From Nocardiopsis mwathae (GTDB lineage Bacteria; Actinomycetota; Actinomycetes; Streptosporangiales; Streptosporangiaceae), in NCBI RefSeq assembly GCF_014201195.1, contig NZ_JACHDS010000001.1:2790001-2854000 (forward strand): a stretch of DNA of 64,000 nt, read 5' to 3'. Each line of letters starts with the position of its first letter. The stretch's first letter is position 1. Shown here piece after piece: positions 19,184 to 28,595 of this stretch. Position numbers and translations under genes: made by a program. Below the pieces are notes generated by a model that was given only the letters and a program-made list of their open reading frames with translations, did not search any database and was not told the DNA's origin.

Positions 19184-19999
19184 TCACCCGGCGCCGGAGC
19201 GGACCCCCGCGGCGAGCTCCTCGGCGAACGCGCGCACCGCCCGCAGACCGGTCTCCAGGTCGGGCGCGTCCAGGACCCGCTGGCAGAACCCGGCGCCGAC
19301 GATCACCCCGTCGGCGAACCCGGTGACCTCGGCCGCCTGCGCGCCGGTGGAGATGCCCAGACCCACGCAGACCGGCAGGTCTCCCGCGGCCTCCCTGGTC
19401 CGCGCGACCAGCTTTTCGGCGCCGCTGCTCAACCGGGTGCGCGCGCCGGTGACGCCCATGAGCGAGGCGGCGTAGACGAACCCGCGGCAGGCGCCGGCGG
19501 TGCGGCGCAGCCGCTCGTCGGTGGAGGACTGGGCGACCAGGAAGATCCGGTCCAGCCCGGCGGCGTCGGTGGCGGCGACCCAGTCGTCGGCCTCCTCCGG
19601 CAGCAGGTCGGGGGTGATGACTCCGGAGCCGCCCGCGGCGGCGAGGTCGTCGGCGAACCTGGCCGTCCCGTAGCGCTCGATGGGGTTCCAGTAGGACATG
19701 ACGAGGGCGGCGGCACCGGTCTCCGCGGTGGCGGCGACCACCCGCAGCACGTCGGCGGGGGTGGTGCCCGCCTCCAGGGCGCGCGCGGCGGCGCGCTGGA
19801 TGGTGGGGCCGTCCATCATCGGGTCGGAGTAGGGCAGGCCGACCTCGACCACGTCGCAGCCCCCGGCCACCATGGCCCGGATGACCTCGATGGAGGAGTC
19901 CACGTCGGGAAAGCCCGCGGGCAGGTAGCCGATGAGCGCGGCCCGCCCTGCGGCCTTGGCATCGGCGAGCTTGGCCTGAAGGGTGGTGGGTGCCGTCAC
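19184..19999 (-). CDS. trpA: Tryptophan synthase alpha chain
   Basis: 271 residues from a GTG. TrpA cleaves indole-3-glycerol phosphate to indole and glyceraldehyde 3-phosphate, and indole is channelled to TrpB. The TIM-barrel landmarks are [30 protein letters not shown] (with the catalytic Asp), [25 protein letters not shown] and [12 protein letters not shown]. The phosphate site [13 protein letters not shown] is intact. Its GTG overlaps the trpB stop in a GTGA, so translation is coupled. Length is normal. Confidence 0.96.
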   Translation of the reverse strand: MTAPTTLQAKLADAKAAGRAALIGYLPAGFPDVDSSIEVIRAMVAGGCDVVEVGLPYSDPMMDGPTIQRAAARALEAGTTPADVLRVVAATAETGAAALVMSYWNPIERYGTARFADDLAAAGGSGVITPDLLPEEADDWVAATDAAGLDRIFLVAQSSTDERLRRTAGACRGFVYAASLMGVTGARTRLSSGAEKLVARTREAAGDLPVCVGLGISTGAQAAEVTGFADGVIVGAGFCQRVLDAPDLETGLRAVRAFAEELAAGVRSGAG

Positions 20000-21243
20000 G
20001 CCTGCTCCTTGTGCTCGTCGATGAGGTCGAAGTACCTCGCGGCGGTGTCGACGTCCTTGTCTCCGCGGCCGGAGAGGTTGACCAGGATGACGGCGCCCGG
20101 GCCGAGCTCCGCGCCGATCGTGCGGGCTCCGGCGAGTGCGTGGGCGCTCTCGATGGCGGGGATGATGCCCTCGGTGCGGCAGAGCAGGCGGAAGGCCTCC
20201 ATGGCCTCGGCGTCGGTGACGGGGGCATAGGTGGCGCGGCCGCTGTCGGCCAGGGCGGCGTGCTCCGGGCCGACCGCCGGGTAGTCCAGTCCGGCGGAGA
20301 TGGAGTGGCTGGGGATGGTCTGGCCGTGCTCGTCCTGCATCACGTAGGTGCGGGCGCCCTGGAAGACGCCGGGGGACCCGCCGGTGATGGAGGCGGCGTG
20401 GCGGCCGGTCTCCACTCCGTCGCCGCCCGCCTCGAACCCGTAGAGGCGCACATCGGTGTCGGGGATGAAGGCGGCGAAGATGCCGATGGCGTTGGAGCCG
20501 CCGCCGACGCATGCGGCCACGGCGTCGGGAAGCCGCCCGGTCAGCTCCAGCACCTGGGCGCGGGCCTCCTCGCCGATGACGTAGTGCAGGTCGCGCACGA
20601 GCCCGGGGAAGGGGTGCGGTCCTGCGGCGGTGCCGAAGAGGTAGTGGGTGGACTCGACGTTGGCCACCCAGTCGCGGAACGCCTCGTTGACGGCGTCCTT
20701 GAGGGTGCGGCTGCCGATGGTGACGGGGACGACCTCGGCTCCGAGCAACCGCATCCGGGCGACGTTGAGCGCCTGGCGGCGGGTGTCCTCCTCGCCCATG
20801 TAGACGACGCAGTCGAGGCCGAGGAGGGCTGCGGCGGTCGCGGTGGCCACCCCGTGCTGTCCGGCGCCGGTCTCGGCGATGAGCCGGGTCTTGCCCATGC
20901 GCTTGGCGAGCAGTGCCTGGCCGAGCACGTTGTTGATCTTGTGCGAGCCGGTGTGGTTGAGGTCCTCGCGCTTGAGCAGGATGCGGGCGCCCCCGCAGTG
21001 CTCGGCGAATCCGGCGGCGTCGGTGATCGGGCTGGGCCGCCCGGTGTAGCTGCTCAGCAGAGCACGCAGGGTGGCCTGGAACTCGGGGTCCACCTTGGCC
21101 GTGGACCAGGCCGCCGCGACCTGGTCCAGGGCGGCGACGATCGCCTCGGGGCTGAACCGGCCGCCGTAGCGGCCGTAGTGCCCGCCCGCGTCGGGTGACG
21201 GCGACGCGGCCGCGGCGGGTTGCGGGGTCGGTGTCGATGGCAT
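19996..21243 (-). CDS. trpB: Tryptophan synthase beta chain
   Basis: 415 residues from ATG 21243; an in-frame GTG at 21279 would add 12. The PLP-dependent enzyme joins indole and serine. The Schiff-base lysine is in [17 protein letters not shown], the phosphate loop is [15 protein letters not shown], and [12 protein letters not shown] is present. Ala/Pro-rich residues precede the conserved [16 protein letters not shown]. It overlaps trpA by 4 bases and is separated from trpC by a 200-base spacer with a leader-like ORF and a strong hairpin. Confidence 0.96.
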   Translation of the reverse strand: MPSTPTPQPAAAASPSPDAGGHYGRYGGRFSPEAIVAALDQVAAAWSTAKVDPEFQATLRALLSSYTGRPSPITDAAGFAEHCGGARILLKREDLNHTGSHKINNVLGQALLAKRMGKTRLIAETGAGQHGVATATAAALLGLDCVVYMGEEDTRRQALNVARMRLLGAEVVPVTIGSRTLKDAVNEAFRDWVANVESTHYLFGTAAGPHPFPGLVRDLHYVIGEEARAQVLELTGRLPDAVAACVGGGSNAIGIFAAFIPDTDVRLYGFEAGGDGVETGRHAASITGGSPGVFQGARTYVMQDEHGQTIPSHSISAGLDYPAVGPEHAALADSGRATYAPVTDAEAMEAFRLLCRTEGIIPAIESAHALAGARTIGAELGPGAVILVNLSGRGDKDVDTAARYFDLIDEHKEQA

Positions 21244-21337
21244 GTGGTGACTTCTCACGGGATTCGGGGCGGTCGGCACGCCGGTGCATCGGACGCGTGC
21301 CGACCGGCCGGTGGGCGTCGGTCGGTCCGCGGGCGAG

Positions 21338-21381
21338 GGGAGCCCGGCGCGGGAGGCGGCTCACCTCCCCTCCGGGCTCCC
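21338..21381 (-). terminator. Two-tier hairpin between trpC and trpB (terminator or attenuator)
   Basis: A perfect 10-bp outer stem (GGGAGCCCGG 21338-21347 with CCGGGCTCCC 21372-21381) encloses a 6-bp stem (GGGAGG 21351-21356 with CCTCCC 21364-21369). On the transcribed minus strand it begins at the stop codon of the small Trp-containing ORF. No U-tract follows. It could limit trpBA expression or stabilise the trpC end of the message. Confidence 0.6.
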
Positions 21382-21449
21382 TAGAGCCATCGGCCGGGTG
21401 CGGGCACCGGCCGGCCGCGACGCGGCGTCCAGCGTGAGGGGCGCGTCAT
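21381..21449 (-). CDS. 22-residue ORF with two Trp codons, coupled to trpC (possible leader peptide)
   Basis: The ATG at 21447-21449 shares one base with the trpC stop (TGATG), so ribosomes leaving trpC could re-initiate. The product is MTRPSRW..., ending ..PGRWL, with Trp codons at positions 7 and 21 of 22. The stop codon touches the base of the strong hairpin at 21338-21381. A ribosome stalled at Trp21 would cover that stem. This is consistent with Trp-sensing of trpBA, but the Trp codons are not adjacent as in classic trp leaders. It could also be a chance ORF or a diverged small gene like those found between trpC and trpB in Streptomyces. Confidence 0.4.
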   Translation of the reverse strand: MTRPSRWTPRRGRPVPAPGRWL

Positions 21450-22255
21450 CAGTGCCGGTCCCGCAGGGCGGGGTGCGCCCCCGCGGTCACCAGGTCGGCG
21501 ACGGCTTCGCGCGGGTTGCGCCCGCGCACCAGGCTCTCCCCCACCAGCACGGCGTCCGCCCCGGCACCGGCGTAGGCCAGCAGGTCGTGCGGGCCGCGCA
21601 CACCGGACTCGGCGATCTTGATGCGGTCGTCGGGGATGAGCGGGGCGATGCGGGTGAAGGTGTCGCGGTCGACCTCCAGCGTCTTGAGGTTGCGGGCGTT
21701 GACGCCGATGACGGTGGCTCCGGCGTCCAGGGCCCGCTGCACCTCCTCCTCGGTGTGCACCTCCACCAGCGGGGTCAGCCCCAGCGACTCGGCGCGCTCC
21801 ACCAGGGAGACCAGGGCGTCCTGTTCGAGGGCGGCGACGATCAGCAGGACGGCGTCGGCACCGTGCACCCGCGCCTCCCACAGCTGGTAGGAGCTGACCA
21901 CGAAGTCCTTGCGCAGCAGCGGGGTCTCGACCGCGGCGCGGACCGCCGCGAGGTCGGCCAGGCTGCCGCTGAAGCGGCGCTGTTCGGTCAGCACGCTGAT
22001 CAGGCACGCGCCCCCCGCCGCGTAGTCGCGGGCGAGCGCGGCGGGGTCGGCGATCGCGGCGAGCGACCCCTTGGACGGGCTGGAGCGCTTGACCTCGGCG
22101 ATGACCTGGACGCCCGGGCTGCGCAGCGCCGCCACGACGTCCTTGGGCCACGGCACCGCCCCCGCCATCTCCTTGAGCCGCTCCAGGGGCGTAGCCGCCT
22201 CCCGTTCCGCGAGATCGGCGCGTACCCCATCGAGGATCTCGTCGAGCACGCTCAC
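21449..22255 (-). CDS. trpC: Indole-3-glycerol phosphate synthase
   Basis: 268 residues from GTG 22255, with GGAGGGG about 10 bases upstream. The enzyme closes the indole ring from carboxyphenylamino-deoxyribulose 5-phosphate. Family motifs are [13 protein letters not shown] (catalytic Lys), [57 protein letters not shown] and [12 protein letters not shown]. It stands first in trpC - small ORF - trpB - trpA. No trpD, trpE or trpF is present in the window, so those steps are encoded elsewhere or by priA. Confidence 0.96.
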   Translation of the reverse strand: MSVLDEILDGVRADLAEREAATPLERLKEMAGAVPWPKDVVAALRSPGVQVIAEVKRSSPSKGSLAAIADPAALARDYAAGGACLISVLTEQRRFSGSLADLAAVRAAVETPLLRKDFVVSSYQLWEARVHGADAVLLIVAALEQDALVSLVERAESLGLTPLVEVHTEEEVQRALDAGATVIGVNARNLKTLEVDRDTFTRIAPLIPDDRIKIAESGVRGPHDLLAYAGAGADAVLVGESLVRGRNPREAVADLVTAGAHPALRDRH

Positions 22256-22305
22256 GTGGGACTGCCCCCTCCAGTTAGCCGGACATCTTGCGGCCGCATT
22301 CGGCC

Positions 22306-22424
22306 GGACGTATCGGGAACCCGGGAGCGGGGCCGAACGGCCCTGTCGCCCGCGCCGATACACGAAAGGCACAGCACCCCGCTCGGGCTCCGGTGAGACC
22401 GGGGGTCCTGTGCCTTCGATCGTA
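22306..22424 (-). promoter_or_regulatory. Promoter and structured 5' leader of the trpCBA operon
   Basis: On the minus strand a TACGAT -10 box (22419-22424) is followed by a long hairpin whose outer 9-bp arms are AAGGCACAG and CTGTGCCTT (22366-22374 and 22408-22416). A second element follows, with arms GTATCGG and CCGATAC around an inner GGGCCG TT CGGCCC. The predicted start site falls inside the first arm, so the mRNA would begin with a folded element. The -35 is weak. No Trp-rich leader peptide was found here. A 15-codon ORF (22252-22299) ends overlapping the trpC start but contains no Trp. Confidence 0.4.
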
Positions 22425-22467
22425 GCCGTGTTCCGGGTGAGGGCCACCACCGCCCTCCCCGTGTGTG

Positions 22468-22902
22468 TCACCCCGGTGCGAGGAACGACGCGAACGGCAG
22501 GTTGCGCACCACCCAGAAGGTCAGGATCACCCCGAGCAGCAGCCACAGCCAGAAGGGGTGTGCCATCTTCACCCGACCGGTCGGCGGACGGACGGCGTAG
22601 TAGACCCACTGCCCCCAGGAGTATGCCAATACCGGGATCAGGGCGACCGTCAGGACGTTCATCTGAAGGGCGCCGACCAGATCGAGGTTGGTGAGCGCGT
22701 TGACGGCCCGCATGGTGCCGCAGCCGGGGCAGAACGTGCCGGTCAGCATCAGCCACGGGCAGGTCGGGTAGTGCCCGGGCTCGTGCGGGTCGACGAAGTG
22801 GACCATGACCGCCCCGGCGATGCCCACCGCGCCCAGCAGCAGCGGCCCGGTGGCGGGGTGCATGCGGCGCCGGATCCTGGTGAGGAGCGGGGTGTCGGTC
22901 AT
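22468..22902 (-). CDS. DUF2752 membrane protein
   Basis: 144 residues from ATG 22902, with AGGGAGC 5 bases upstream. Three to four membrane helices surround the family signature [28 protein letters not shown], in which CPGCG is nearly invariant in DUF2752. Function is unknown. The gene commonly sits beside CD225/dispanin genes in actinobacteria, as here, and the two kinds may work together in the membrane. Confidence 0.88.
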   Translation of the reverse strand: MTDTPLLTRIRRRMHPATGPLLLGAVGIAGAVMVHFVDPHEPGHYPTCPWLMLTGTFCPGCGTMRAVNALTNLDLVGALQMNVLTVALIPVLAYSWGQWVYYAVRPPTGRVKMAHPFWLWLLLGVILTFWVVRNLPFASFLAPG

Positions 22903-22938
22903 GGGTGCTCCCTGCTGTCCACGGATTCGCACGGGCCG

Positions 22939-23259
22939 TCAGAGTTCGCCGGTCACGGCGAGGATGGCGGACGCGGCGCCGAATACCACGACGAAGAGCA
23001 CCGGCACCGAGATCACGGAGGCCAGCGTCCACTTCTTCGCTTTGTCGGCGGAGTCCTGGGCGCCCGCGTAGTCGCCGGTGTTCCACTTGTCGTTGACCTG
23101 TGCGGCGAAGACGATACCCACGATGCCGAAGGGCAGGCAGCAGAAGATCGTGGCGAGGATCGAGGGGACCAGCCAGTTGGACGGCGGGGCGCCACCGGGA
23201 GGCGGGCCGTAACCGGCCGGGGGCGGCGGGTAGCCGCCGGGGGGTGGACCGTAGCTCAT
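22939..23259 (-). CDS. CD225/dispanin family membrane protein (copy 1)
   Basis: 106 residues. A Pro/Gly/Tyr-rich N-terminus (1-27) precedes the CD225 core [33 protein letters not shown] and a second membrane helix near the C-terminus. Bacterial members are uncharacterised; the eukaryotic IFITM relatives alter membrane fusion. The CD225 core is almost identical to that of the neighbour at 23387-23779, which marks a tandem duplication. Confidence 0.9.
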   Translation of the reverse strand: MSYGPPPGGYPPPPAGYGPPPGGAPPSNWLVPSILATIFCCLPFGIVGIVFAAQVNDKWNTGDYAGAQDSADKAKKWTLASVISVPVLFVVVFGAASAILAVTGEL

Positions 23260-23386
23260 GGGTGTCTCGTCTCTCTCGACGCCCTCGAAGACGGGGTGGC
23301 GAGCGCTCTCCTTGCGGGGAACGGCTCCGGTACCGGCCGCACGACGCGGCGGCACCGGAGCCGGACCCGGTGTCACGGCAGGGGTT

Positions 23387-23779
23387 CTAGTACGTGCTGT
23401 ACGTCGCGGTCGTGACCGCCGAACCCATCATGACGAAGAACCAGATGGTCCAGAAGATCGCCGAGACCACACCCAGCCCGACGGCGATCAGCGTCCACAT
23501 CTTGGCCTTGCCGGCGGAGTCCTGGGCACCCGCGTAGTCGCCGATGTTCCACTTGCTGTTCACCTGCGTGGCGAAGATGATGCCGACGATGCCGAAGGGC
23601 AGGCAGCAGAAGATCGTGGCGAGGATCGAGGGGACCAGCCAGTTGGACGGCGGCTGGCCGCCGCCCATCGGCTGGTGCATTCCGGGGTAGCCGCCGGTAC
23701 CGCCGGGCGGCGGGGGCGGGCCGTAGCCGCCACCGGGCGGGGGCGGCGGAGGGGAACCGGGGGGAGGACCGTAACTCAT
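23387..23779 (-). CDS. CD225/dispanin family membrane protein (copy 2)
   Basis: 130 residues. The N-terminus (1-45) is a long Pro/Gly/Tyr run with polyproline stretches, followed by the same CD225 core as copy 1 ([20 protein letters not shown] then [14 protein letters not shown]). It ends in a C-terminal helix and a Thr/Tyr-rich tail. The two copies and the DUF2752 gene read in the same direction and may be one transcript. The proline-rich tail may bind other proteins; this is inference. Confidence 0.9.
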   Translation of the reverse strand: MSYGPPPGSPPPPPPGGGYGPPPPPGGTGGYPGMHQPMGGGQPPSNWLVPSILATIFCCLPFGIVGIIFATQVNSKWNIGDYAGAQDSAGKAKMWTLIAVGLGVVSAIFWTIWFFVMMGSAVTTATYSTY

Positions 23780-24013
23780 GCTCGGTGTGTCTTCCTGACG
23801 ACGGAATAAGGATGCTGCCTAATCCGCGGGCCATAAGAAGCGCACCAACAGGGGTCAGGGCTGGGGGGACAGCGCCTCACGCGCATCGCGGGCAGATAGG
23901 GATCATGCCAGATCTTGTCCCGCAAAGCCGACGGCATGCGGCGGTGGACGTGCACTGGCGCCGCCCATTTACCCACATGAGACCGGATTCGTCCACTTCC
24001 CGATGCGCCACCG

Positions 24014-24367
24014 TTACTTGGCGGCGGCGGTGGCGGGCTCCTTGTCGCCCTCTTCGTCTCCCTTGGTGTCCTCGGCCTTGCCGTCGGTGGTCGCGGCGGC
24101 GCGCTCGGCCTCCCACTCCTCACGGGTCTGCGGCGTCGGGCGCGGCTCGGTGCGGCCCATGCCCGCCTTCTTCATCACACCGGCGATCACGGCGAAGATG
24201 ACGCTGGCGACCAGGGCGATGACCGTCCACAGGACGACCTTGCCGTCGGCGACGATGATGGCCACACCCGCGATGGTCCAGACCACGATCCAGGAGAGGG
24301 TCAGGAACCACGCGGCCAGCGTGTTGCCGTGGTCTTCGTGTGCTTCGTCGTGCTGTGCGTCGGCCAT
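24014..24367 (-). CDS. HGxxPAAW-type small membrane protein
   Basis: 117 residues. The motif is DHGNTLAAW (Leu replaces the usual Pro), followed by two membrane helices (about 19-60) and a charged tail of about 45 residues. The family is confined to actinobacteria and has no known function. It typically lies next to trp genes, as here. Its ATG follows directly on the stop codon of the Trp-associated membrane protein, with AAGGAG provided inside that gene, so the two are translationally coupled. Confidence 0.88.
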   Translation of the reverse strand: MADAQHDEAHEDHGNTLAAWFLTLSWIVVWTIAGVAIIVADGKVVLWTVIALVASVIFAVIAGVMKKAGMGRTEPRPTPQTREEWEAERAAATTDGKAEDTKGDEEGDKEPATAAAK

Positions 24368-25123
24368 TCAGTTCTCCTTCGAATCCGCCGAGTCCGCGTC
24401 GCGGTCGTGCTGTGGCACACCGGACGGCGCCGTGGCGCCCCTCCCGGGCGCGGCGCTGTCCGATGCGGGGTCCAATGTGGGGTCGGTGCCGTTGTCGAGC
24501 GACTTCCACAGCTCGGCGGGGTCACCGGCGCGGGCCGTGCTCGGGGCACTGTGGCGATCGTACCTGCTGCCCATGCCGGGCCAGGCAGCACCCCGGATCA
24601 CCGCGGCGGCACCGGCGGCCAGCAGGAGCACCGCGCCGATGGTGGCCACAACCGGCCACTGTCCGACCAGGTCGAGCGTGCTGAGGTCGCCGCTGGCGGT
24701 GGTCTGGTCGGCGGCCGCGCGGGCCAGCGTGTCGGGGCGTGTGCCGCGCCACAGGTCGTAGGCGGCGGTGGCGCCGAAGATCACGATGAGCGCGCCGACG
24801 GCGCGGCGCGCCCAGCCGCGGGTGGCCAGCAGCGCGCCGAGCGCGGCGAGCGCGGCCCAGCCGAGGGCTGCGGCCGCGGGCGCGACGTCGGAGCCGCCGA
24901 GTTCGACCGGGGCGGGTGCCGAGGGGCCGGGCACGGCCACCTCTCCGGTGGCCCAGGTCTGGGCGGCCGCGGCCAGCAGGGCGACCGCTCCGGCGGCCGT
25001 GGCGGCCAGGCCGATGCCGAACTCCCGGCGCACCCCGCGCCCGGCGCCCGGCGCGGCGCCATCCGCGTCGCGCCCTCCGGGCGCGGGCGGACGCGCCGGT
25101 CCGCTCACCTCCGGCGTGCTCAC
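24368..25123 (-). CDS. Trp biosynthesis-associated membrane protein
   Basis: 251 residues from GTG 25123. Four membrane helices (about 37-56, 80-97, 103-118 and 155-175) carry the family features [26 protein letters not shown] and a loop with [17 protein letters not shown]. The Trp_oprn_chp family is found with trp genes in actinobacteria, and its role is unknown. The start overlaps the hisI stop in GTGA. In relatives trpE usually lies between hisI and this gene; here nothing does. Confidence 0.85.
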   Translation of the reverse strand: MSTPEVSGPARPPAPGGRDADGAAPGAGRGVRREFGIGLAATAAGAVALLAAAAQTWATGEVAVPGPSAPAPVELGGSDVAPAAAALGWAALAALGALLATRGWARRAVGALIVIFGATAAYDLWRGTRPDTLARAAADQTTASGDLSTLDLVGQWPVVATIGAVLLLAAGAAAVIRGAAWPGMGSRYDRHSAPSTARAGDPAELWKSLDNGTDPTLDPASDSAAPGRGATAPSGVPQHDRDADSADSKEN

Positions 25124-25518
25124 GCGCCCTCCCCCACCAGCGGAAGCGGGTCGGCGTCGAAGCAGGTGCGGGCACCGGTGTGGCAGGCCGCCCCGGTCTG
25201 GTCGACCTTGATGAGCAGGGTGTCGCCGTCGCAGTCCAGGGCGGCGGAGACGACCCGCTGCACGTGGCCGGAGGTCGCGCCCTTGACCCAGTACTCCTGG
25301 CGGCTGCGCGACCAGTAGGTGGCGTCGCGCGTGGCCAGGGTGCGGTGCAGGGCCTCGTCGTCCATCCACGCGAGCATGAGCACCTCGCCGGTGTCGTACT
25401 GCTGGACGACGGCGGGCACCAAGCCGTCGGCGGTGCGCTTCAGGCGTGCGGCGATGGCGGGGTCCAGGTCCGCAGCGGGCCCTGGTGCGCCGCTGGGTCC
25501 GGGGGCACTCGTGCTCAT
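25120..25518 (-). CDS. hisI: Phosphoribosyl-AMP cyclohydrolase
   Basis: 132 residues. This is the third step of histidine synthesis, opening the adenine ring of phosphoribosyl-AMP; the enzyme is cytoplasmic and needs zinc and magnesium. The motifs [67 protein letters not shown] include the metal ligands. It is a stand-alone HisI without the HisE domain. It is separated from the rest of the his genes by about 6 kb carrying SIS, ABC and PG-binding genes. Confidence 0.96.
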   Translation of the reverse strand: MSTSAPGPSGAPGPAADLDPAIAARLKRTADGLVPAVVQQYDTGEVLMLAWMDDEALHRTLATRDATYWSRSRQEYWVKGATSGHVQRVVSAALDCDGDTLLIKVDQTGAACHTGARTCFDADPLPLVGEGA

Positions 25519-25732
25519 GGCTCCCAGCCTATGGGCGGGTCGGCGGAGGTCGTCGCAGGCCCCGGGGGCGCGGGCGCGGTCGGCGGGTGACAATGGCCAT
25601 AGGCCCGCCCGCTCGGGGGCGAAGGCGGGCGCGCAGCCGACTAGGGTTCCATTGCCCGGCCGTGCGCGGGCCGGTGCGCCGCCCGCCGCCGGGGGCGGGT
25701 GCTCCGTCATGTTCGACCCAGTCAGGAGTGCT

Positions 25733-26713
25733 GTGACCGCCGAGTTGCTCTCCGCCGACCTTGCGGGCAAGGCCGGGGCGATGTCCGCGCTGGCCGACCG
25801 GCTGACGCGCCGCGACCCCTATGCCGCGCTGCCGTCCCTGCTGGACGACGAGCCGGCCGGGGTGCTGCTGCTGGGGACGGGCGGGGCGCGCTACGCGTGT
25901 GCGGCGGCCGCGGAGCGGATGCGCAGGGCCGGGCTCGGGGCGGTCGCGGAGTACGCGTCGACGACGGCGTCGCTGCCTCCGGGGCCGGACACGCTGGTGG
26001 TGGCGGTGTCGCTGGGCAGCGGGCTGCGGGAGCTGTGTACGGCGCTGGACTCCTATGTGGAGCGCTCGGCGATCATCGTGCTGTGCGACGACCCGGACTC
26101 CCCCGTGGTGCGCTACGCCGACGTCCTCGTCCCCCTGCTCGCCGGGCCCGAACGCAGCGGACTGGCCTGCCGCGGCTACACCAACGCGTTGGCGCTGCTG
26201 CTCCTCCTCGGCCACCGGTTGGGGGCGCCGGGCGCCTCCGCCGACCTGGGCCAAGCGCTGCGCCGCAGCGCCAATGCCGTCTCGGACCTGGTGGAGCGCG
26301 CGCCGAGGTGGGTGCCGGAGGCGGCCGCGGCGCTGGACTCCCCCGACGGTGTGCATTTCATCGCACCCGTCGACCGGCTGTGCTCGGCGCACCAGGCGGC
26401 GCTGGCCGTCCGGCAGGGGCCGGTCGTGGCGGCGCACGCGGCCGAGTCGGCCGAGTGGTCGCACACCGGCCGCCACCTGGCCGCGATCTCCGACTACCGG
26501 GCGGTGCTGTTCGCGGGGTCGCACTACGACGACCGGGTGGCCGAGCACCTGCTGCAGCTCCGGGGCGCGTTCGCGGCCGTGGGCGCGGAGGTGGAGGGCG
26601 CGGCCGTCGAGGTGCGCTACCCGGGTGACTCCGACCCCGACGTCCGGCTGCTCACCGAGCCGGTGGTCGGCGAGCTGCTGGCCGCCCACTGGTGGGCCGA
26701 GCGCGGCGTGTGA
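25733..26713 (+). CDS. SIS-domain phosphosugar isomerase/binding protein
   Basis: 326 residues from GTG 25733, with AGGAG 4 bases upstream; ATG 25709 is an alternative. Two SIS-like halves are visible. The first has [22 protein letters not shown] and [11 protein letters not shown]; the second starts around residue 195. SIS domains bind phosphorylated sugars and occur in isomerases, GlmS and transcription factors. The typical Ser/Thr-rich phosphate loop is degenerate (VSLGSGL), so I do not name a reaction. It is transcribed divergently from hisI. Confidence 0.75.
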   Translation: MTAELLSADLAGKAGAMSALADRLTRRDPYAALPSLLDDEPAGVLLLGTGGARYACAAAAERMRRAGLGAVAEYASTTASLPPGPDTLVVAVSLGSGLRELCTALDSYVERSAIIVLCDDPDSPVVRYADVLVPLLAGPERSGLACRGYTNALALLLLLGHRLGAPGASADLGQALRRSANAVSDLVERAPRWVPEAAAALDSPDGVHFIAPVDRLCSAHQAALAVRQGPVVAAHAAESAEWSHTGRHLAAISDYRAVLFAGSHYDDRVAEHLLQLRGAFAAVGAEVEGAAVEVRYPGDSDPDVRLLTEPVVGELLAAHWWAERGV

Positions 26714-26750
26714 GGCCGCGGAGGCGGCTGCGGCCGCCCCCGCGGTGGTG

Positions 26751-28595
26751 TCAGGCCGAACTGCGCACCCATGAGGCGTGCAGGTCGGCGTAGATACCGG
26801 GCCCGGCGACCAGCTCGGTGTGGGTGCCACGCTGCACGATGCGCCCGGCGTCGAACACGAACACCTCGTCGGCGGCCTCGGCGGTGGAGAGGCGGTGGGC
26901 GATCGCCACCGACGTCCGGCCGTGGGTGAGGCGGTCCAGGGCGCGCTGGATGCGCACCTCGGTGTGCGGGTCGACGGCCGAGGTGGCCTCGTCGAGGACC
27001 AGCAGGTCGGGGTCGGCGATGTAGGCGCGCACGAGCGCCACCAGCTGCCGCTCGCCCGCCGACAGGGATTCGCCGCGCTGGCCGACGGGGGTGTCGAGCC
27101 CGTGCGCGAGCCCGCCGAGCCAGTCGGCCAGGCCGAGTTCGGTGATAGCCGCCTCCAGCTCGGCGTCGGTGGCCTCGGGGCGGGCGAAGCGGATGTTGTC
27201 GCCCAGCGAGCTGTCGAAGAGGAAGCCCTCCTGGGGGACCATCACCACGCGGCTGCGCAGTGAGGAGAAGGCGACCTCGCGCAGGTCGACGCCGTCCAGC
27301 AGGACGCGGCCGTGCAGCGGGTCCATCAGCCGGGTGAGGAGCTTGACGAAGGTCGTCTTACCGGACCCGGTCTCCCCCACCACGGCGACCCTGGTGCCGG
27401 GGCGGATCGCCACGTCGACGTCGTCGAGGACGGTGGGGCCCTCGGGGTAGGCGTAGGAGACGGCGTCGAAGCGGACGGACACCGGGCCGCGCGGCAGCTC
27501 CCGGCCGGCCTCGCCGGGGTCGGCGATGTCGGGGACGGTGTCCAGGACGCCGAGGACGCGGCGCCACCCGGCGATGGCGTTCTGCGCCTCGTTGAAGATC
27601 TCGGTGGCCAGCATCATCGGCATGACGAACAGCGTCACCAGGAACAGGAACGCCACGAGTTCGCCGGGGGTGATGCCGCCGCCGATACCGATGAGGATGC
27701 CGACCACCACCACGGCGGCCATGCACAGTGCGGCGACGAGCTCGGCGAACGGCGAGACGGCCATGGACAGCCGCTGCGCCTTCACCTGGGCGGCGCGGGT
27801 CGCCAGGACGGTGTCGTCGATGCGGCGCGCGGTGCGCTGCTCGGTGCCGTGCGCGCGGATGACGGCGGCGCCCATGACGGTCTCGCCGATGGCTCCGAGC
27901 ATGTCGCCGGTGCGCTCGCGCACCCTCAGGTAGGCCTTGGACAGCAGTTTCTGCAGCCAGCGGACGCCGAACATCAGCGGCAGGAAGCAGACCCACACCA
28001 GCAGGGTGAGCTGCCAGGAGTAGACCGCCATCAGGGTGGTGGCCACGGCGAGCTGTCCGACGCTGATGATCAGCAGCAGGCCGCCCCACTGCATGAACGT
28101 GGAGATCTGGTCGACGTCGGCGGTGACTCGGGAGACCAGGGCGCCCTTGCGCTCGCTGTTCTGGGTGAGCACGGACAGGTCGTGCACGTGCCGGAACGCC
28201 TTGCGGCGCAGTGTGGCCAGCCCGGACTCGGTGGCCCGGTACAGCCGCAGGTTCATCAGGTAGGAGCAGACCATGGTGACGAGCAGCAGCACCGTGCACA
28301 GGGCGACCGTGGTGGCGACGAACCGCAGGTCGGGGCCGCTGCCGTCGGTGCCGATGCCGTTGTCGATGATCTGCTGGACGGCCAGGGGGACGACGACCTT
28401 GCCGGCGGTGGCCACGACCGCGAACAGCAGGGTCAGCCACAGCCCGCGGGTGAACTCCGGGGACAGCCGCAGTCCGCGGCGGATGGTGCCCAGCGCGGAG
28501 TCGGTGGAGCGGGTCAGTGCGGTGGTGCCCGCGGGGTCGTGGCCCGCCGGCCGGTCGGTGTCGCGCCGGGTGGGGGTGTCGGCTGGGGCGCTCAA
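26751..28595 (-). CDS. ABC transporter, fused permease and ATPase (second subunit)
   Basis: 614 residues from a TTG that overlaps the previous stop as TTGA, with GAGGAG 8 bases upstream. Six membrane helices (about 45-330) form an exporter domain. The ATPase has Walker A GETGSGKTT, the signature degenerate as ESLSAGERQ, Walker B LLVLDEATSAVD and the H-loop AIAHRLS. Together with the upstream gene it makes a heterodimeric exporter, probably of drugs, lipids or peptides. The catalytic Glu after Walker B is kept (DEAT), whereas its partner has Asp (DDAT). This suggests one active and one degenerate nucleotide site. Confidence 0.94.
   Translation of the reverse strand: MSAPADTPTRRDTDRPAGHDPAGTTALTRSTDSALGTIRRGLRLSPEFTRGLWLTLLFAVVATAGKVVVPLAVQQIIDNGIGTDGSGPDLRFVATTVALCTVLLLVTMVCSYLMNLRLYRATESGLATLRRKAFRHVHDLSVLTQNSERKGALVSRVTADVDQISTFMQWGGLLLIISVGQLAVATTLMAVYSWQLTLLVWVCFLPLMFGVRWLQKLLSKAYLRVRERTGDMLGAIGETVMGAAVIRAHGTEQRTARRIDDTVLATRAAQVKAQRLSMAVSPFAELVAALCMAAVVVVGILIGIGGGITPGELVAFLFLVTLFVMPMMLATEIFNEAQNAIAGWRRVLGVLDTVPDIADPGEAGRELPRGPVSVRFDAVSYAYPEGPTVLDDVDVAIRPGTRVAVVGETGSGKTTFVKLLTRLMDPLHGRVLLDGVDLREVAFSSLRSRVVMVPQEGFLFDSSLGDNIRFARPEATDAELEAAITELGLADWLGGLAHGLDTPVGQRGESLSAGERQLVALVRAYIADPDLLVLDEATSAVDPHTEVRIQRALDRLTHGRTSVAIAHRLSTAEAADEVFVFDAGRIVQRGTHTELVAGPGIYADLHASWVRSSA

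Noticed and set aside
22252-22299. 15-codon ORF whose stop overlaps the trpC GTG
   Set aside because: It contains no Trp and has no ribosome site. The overlap alone is weak evidence, so it is only mentioned in the leader entry.
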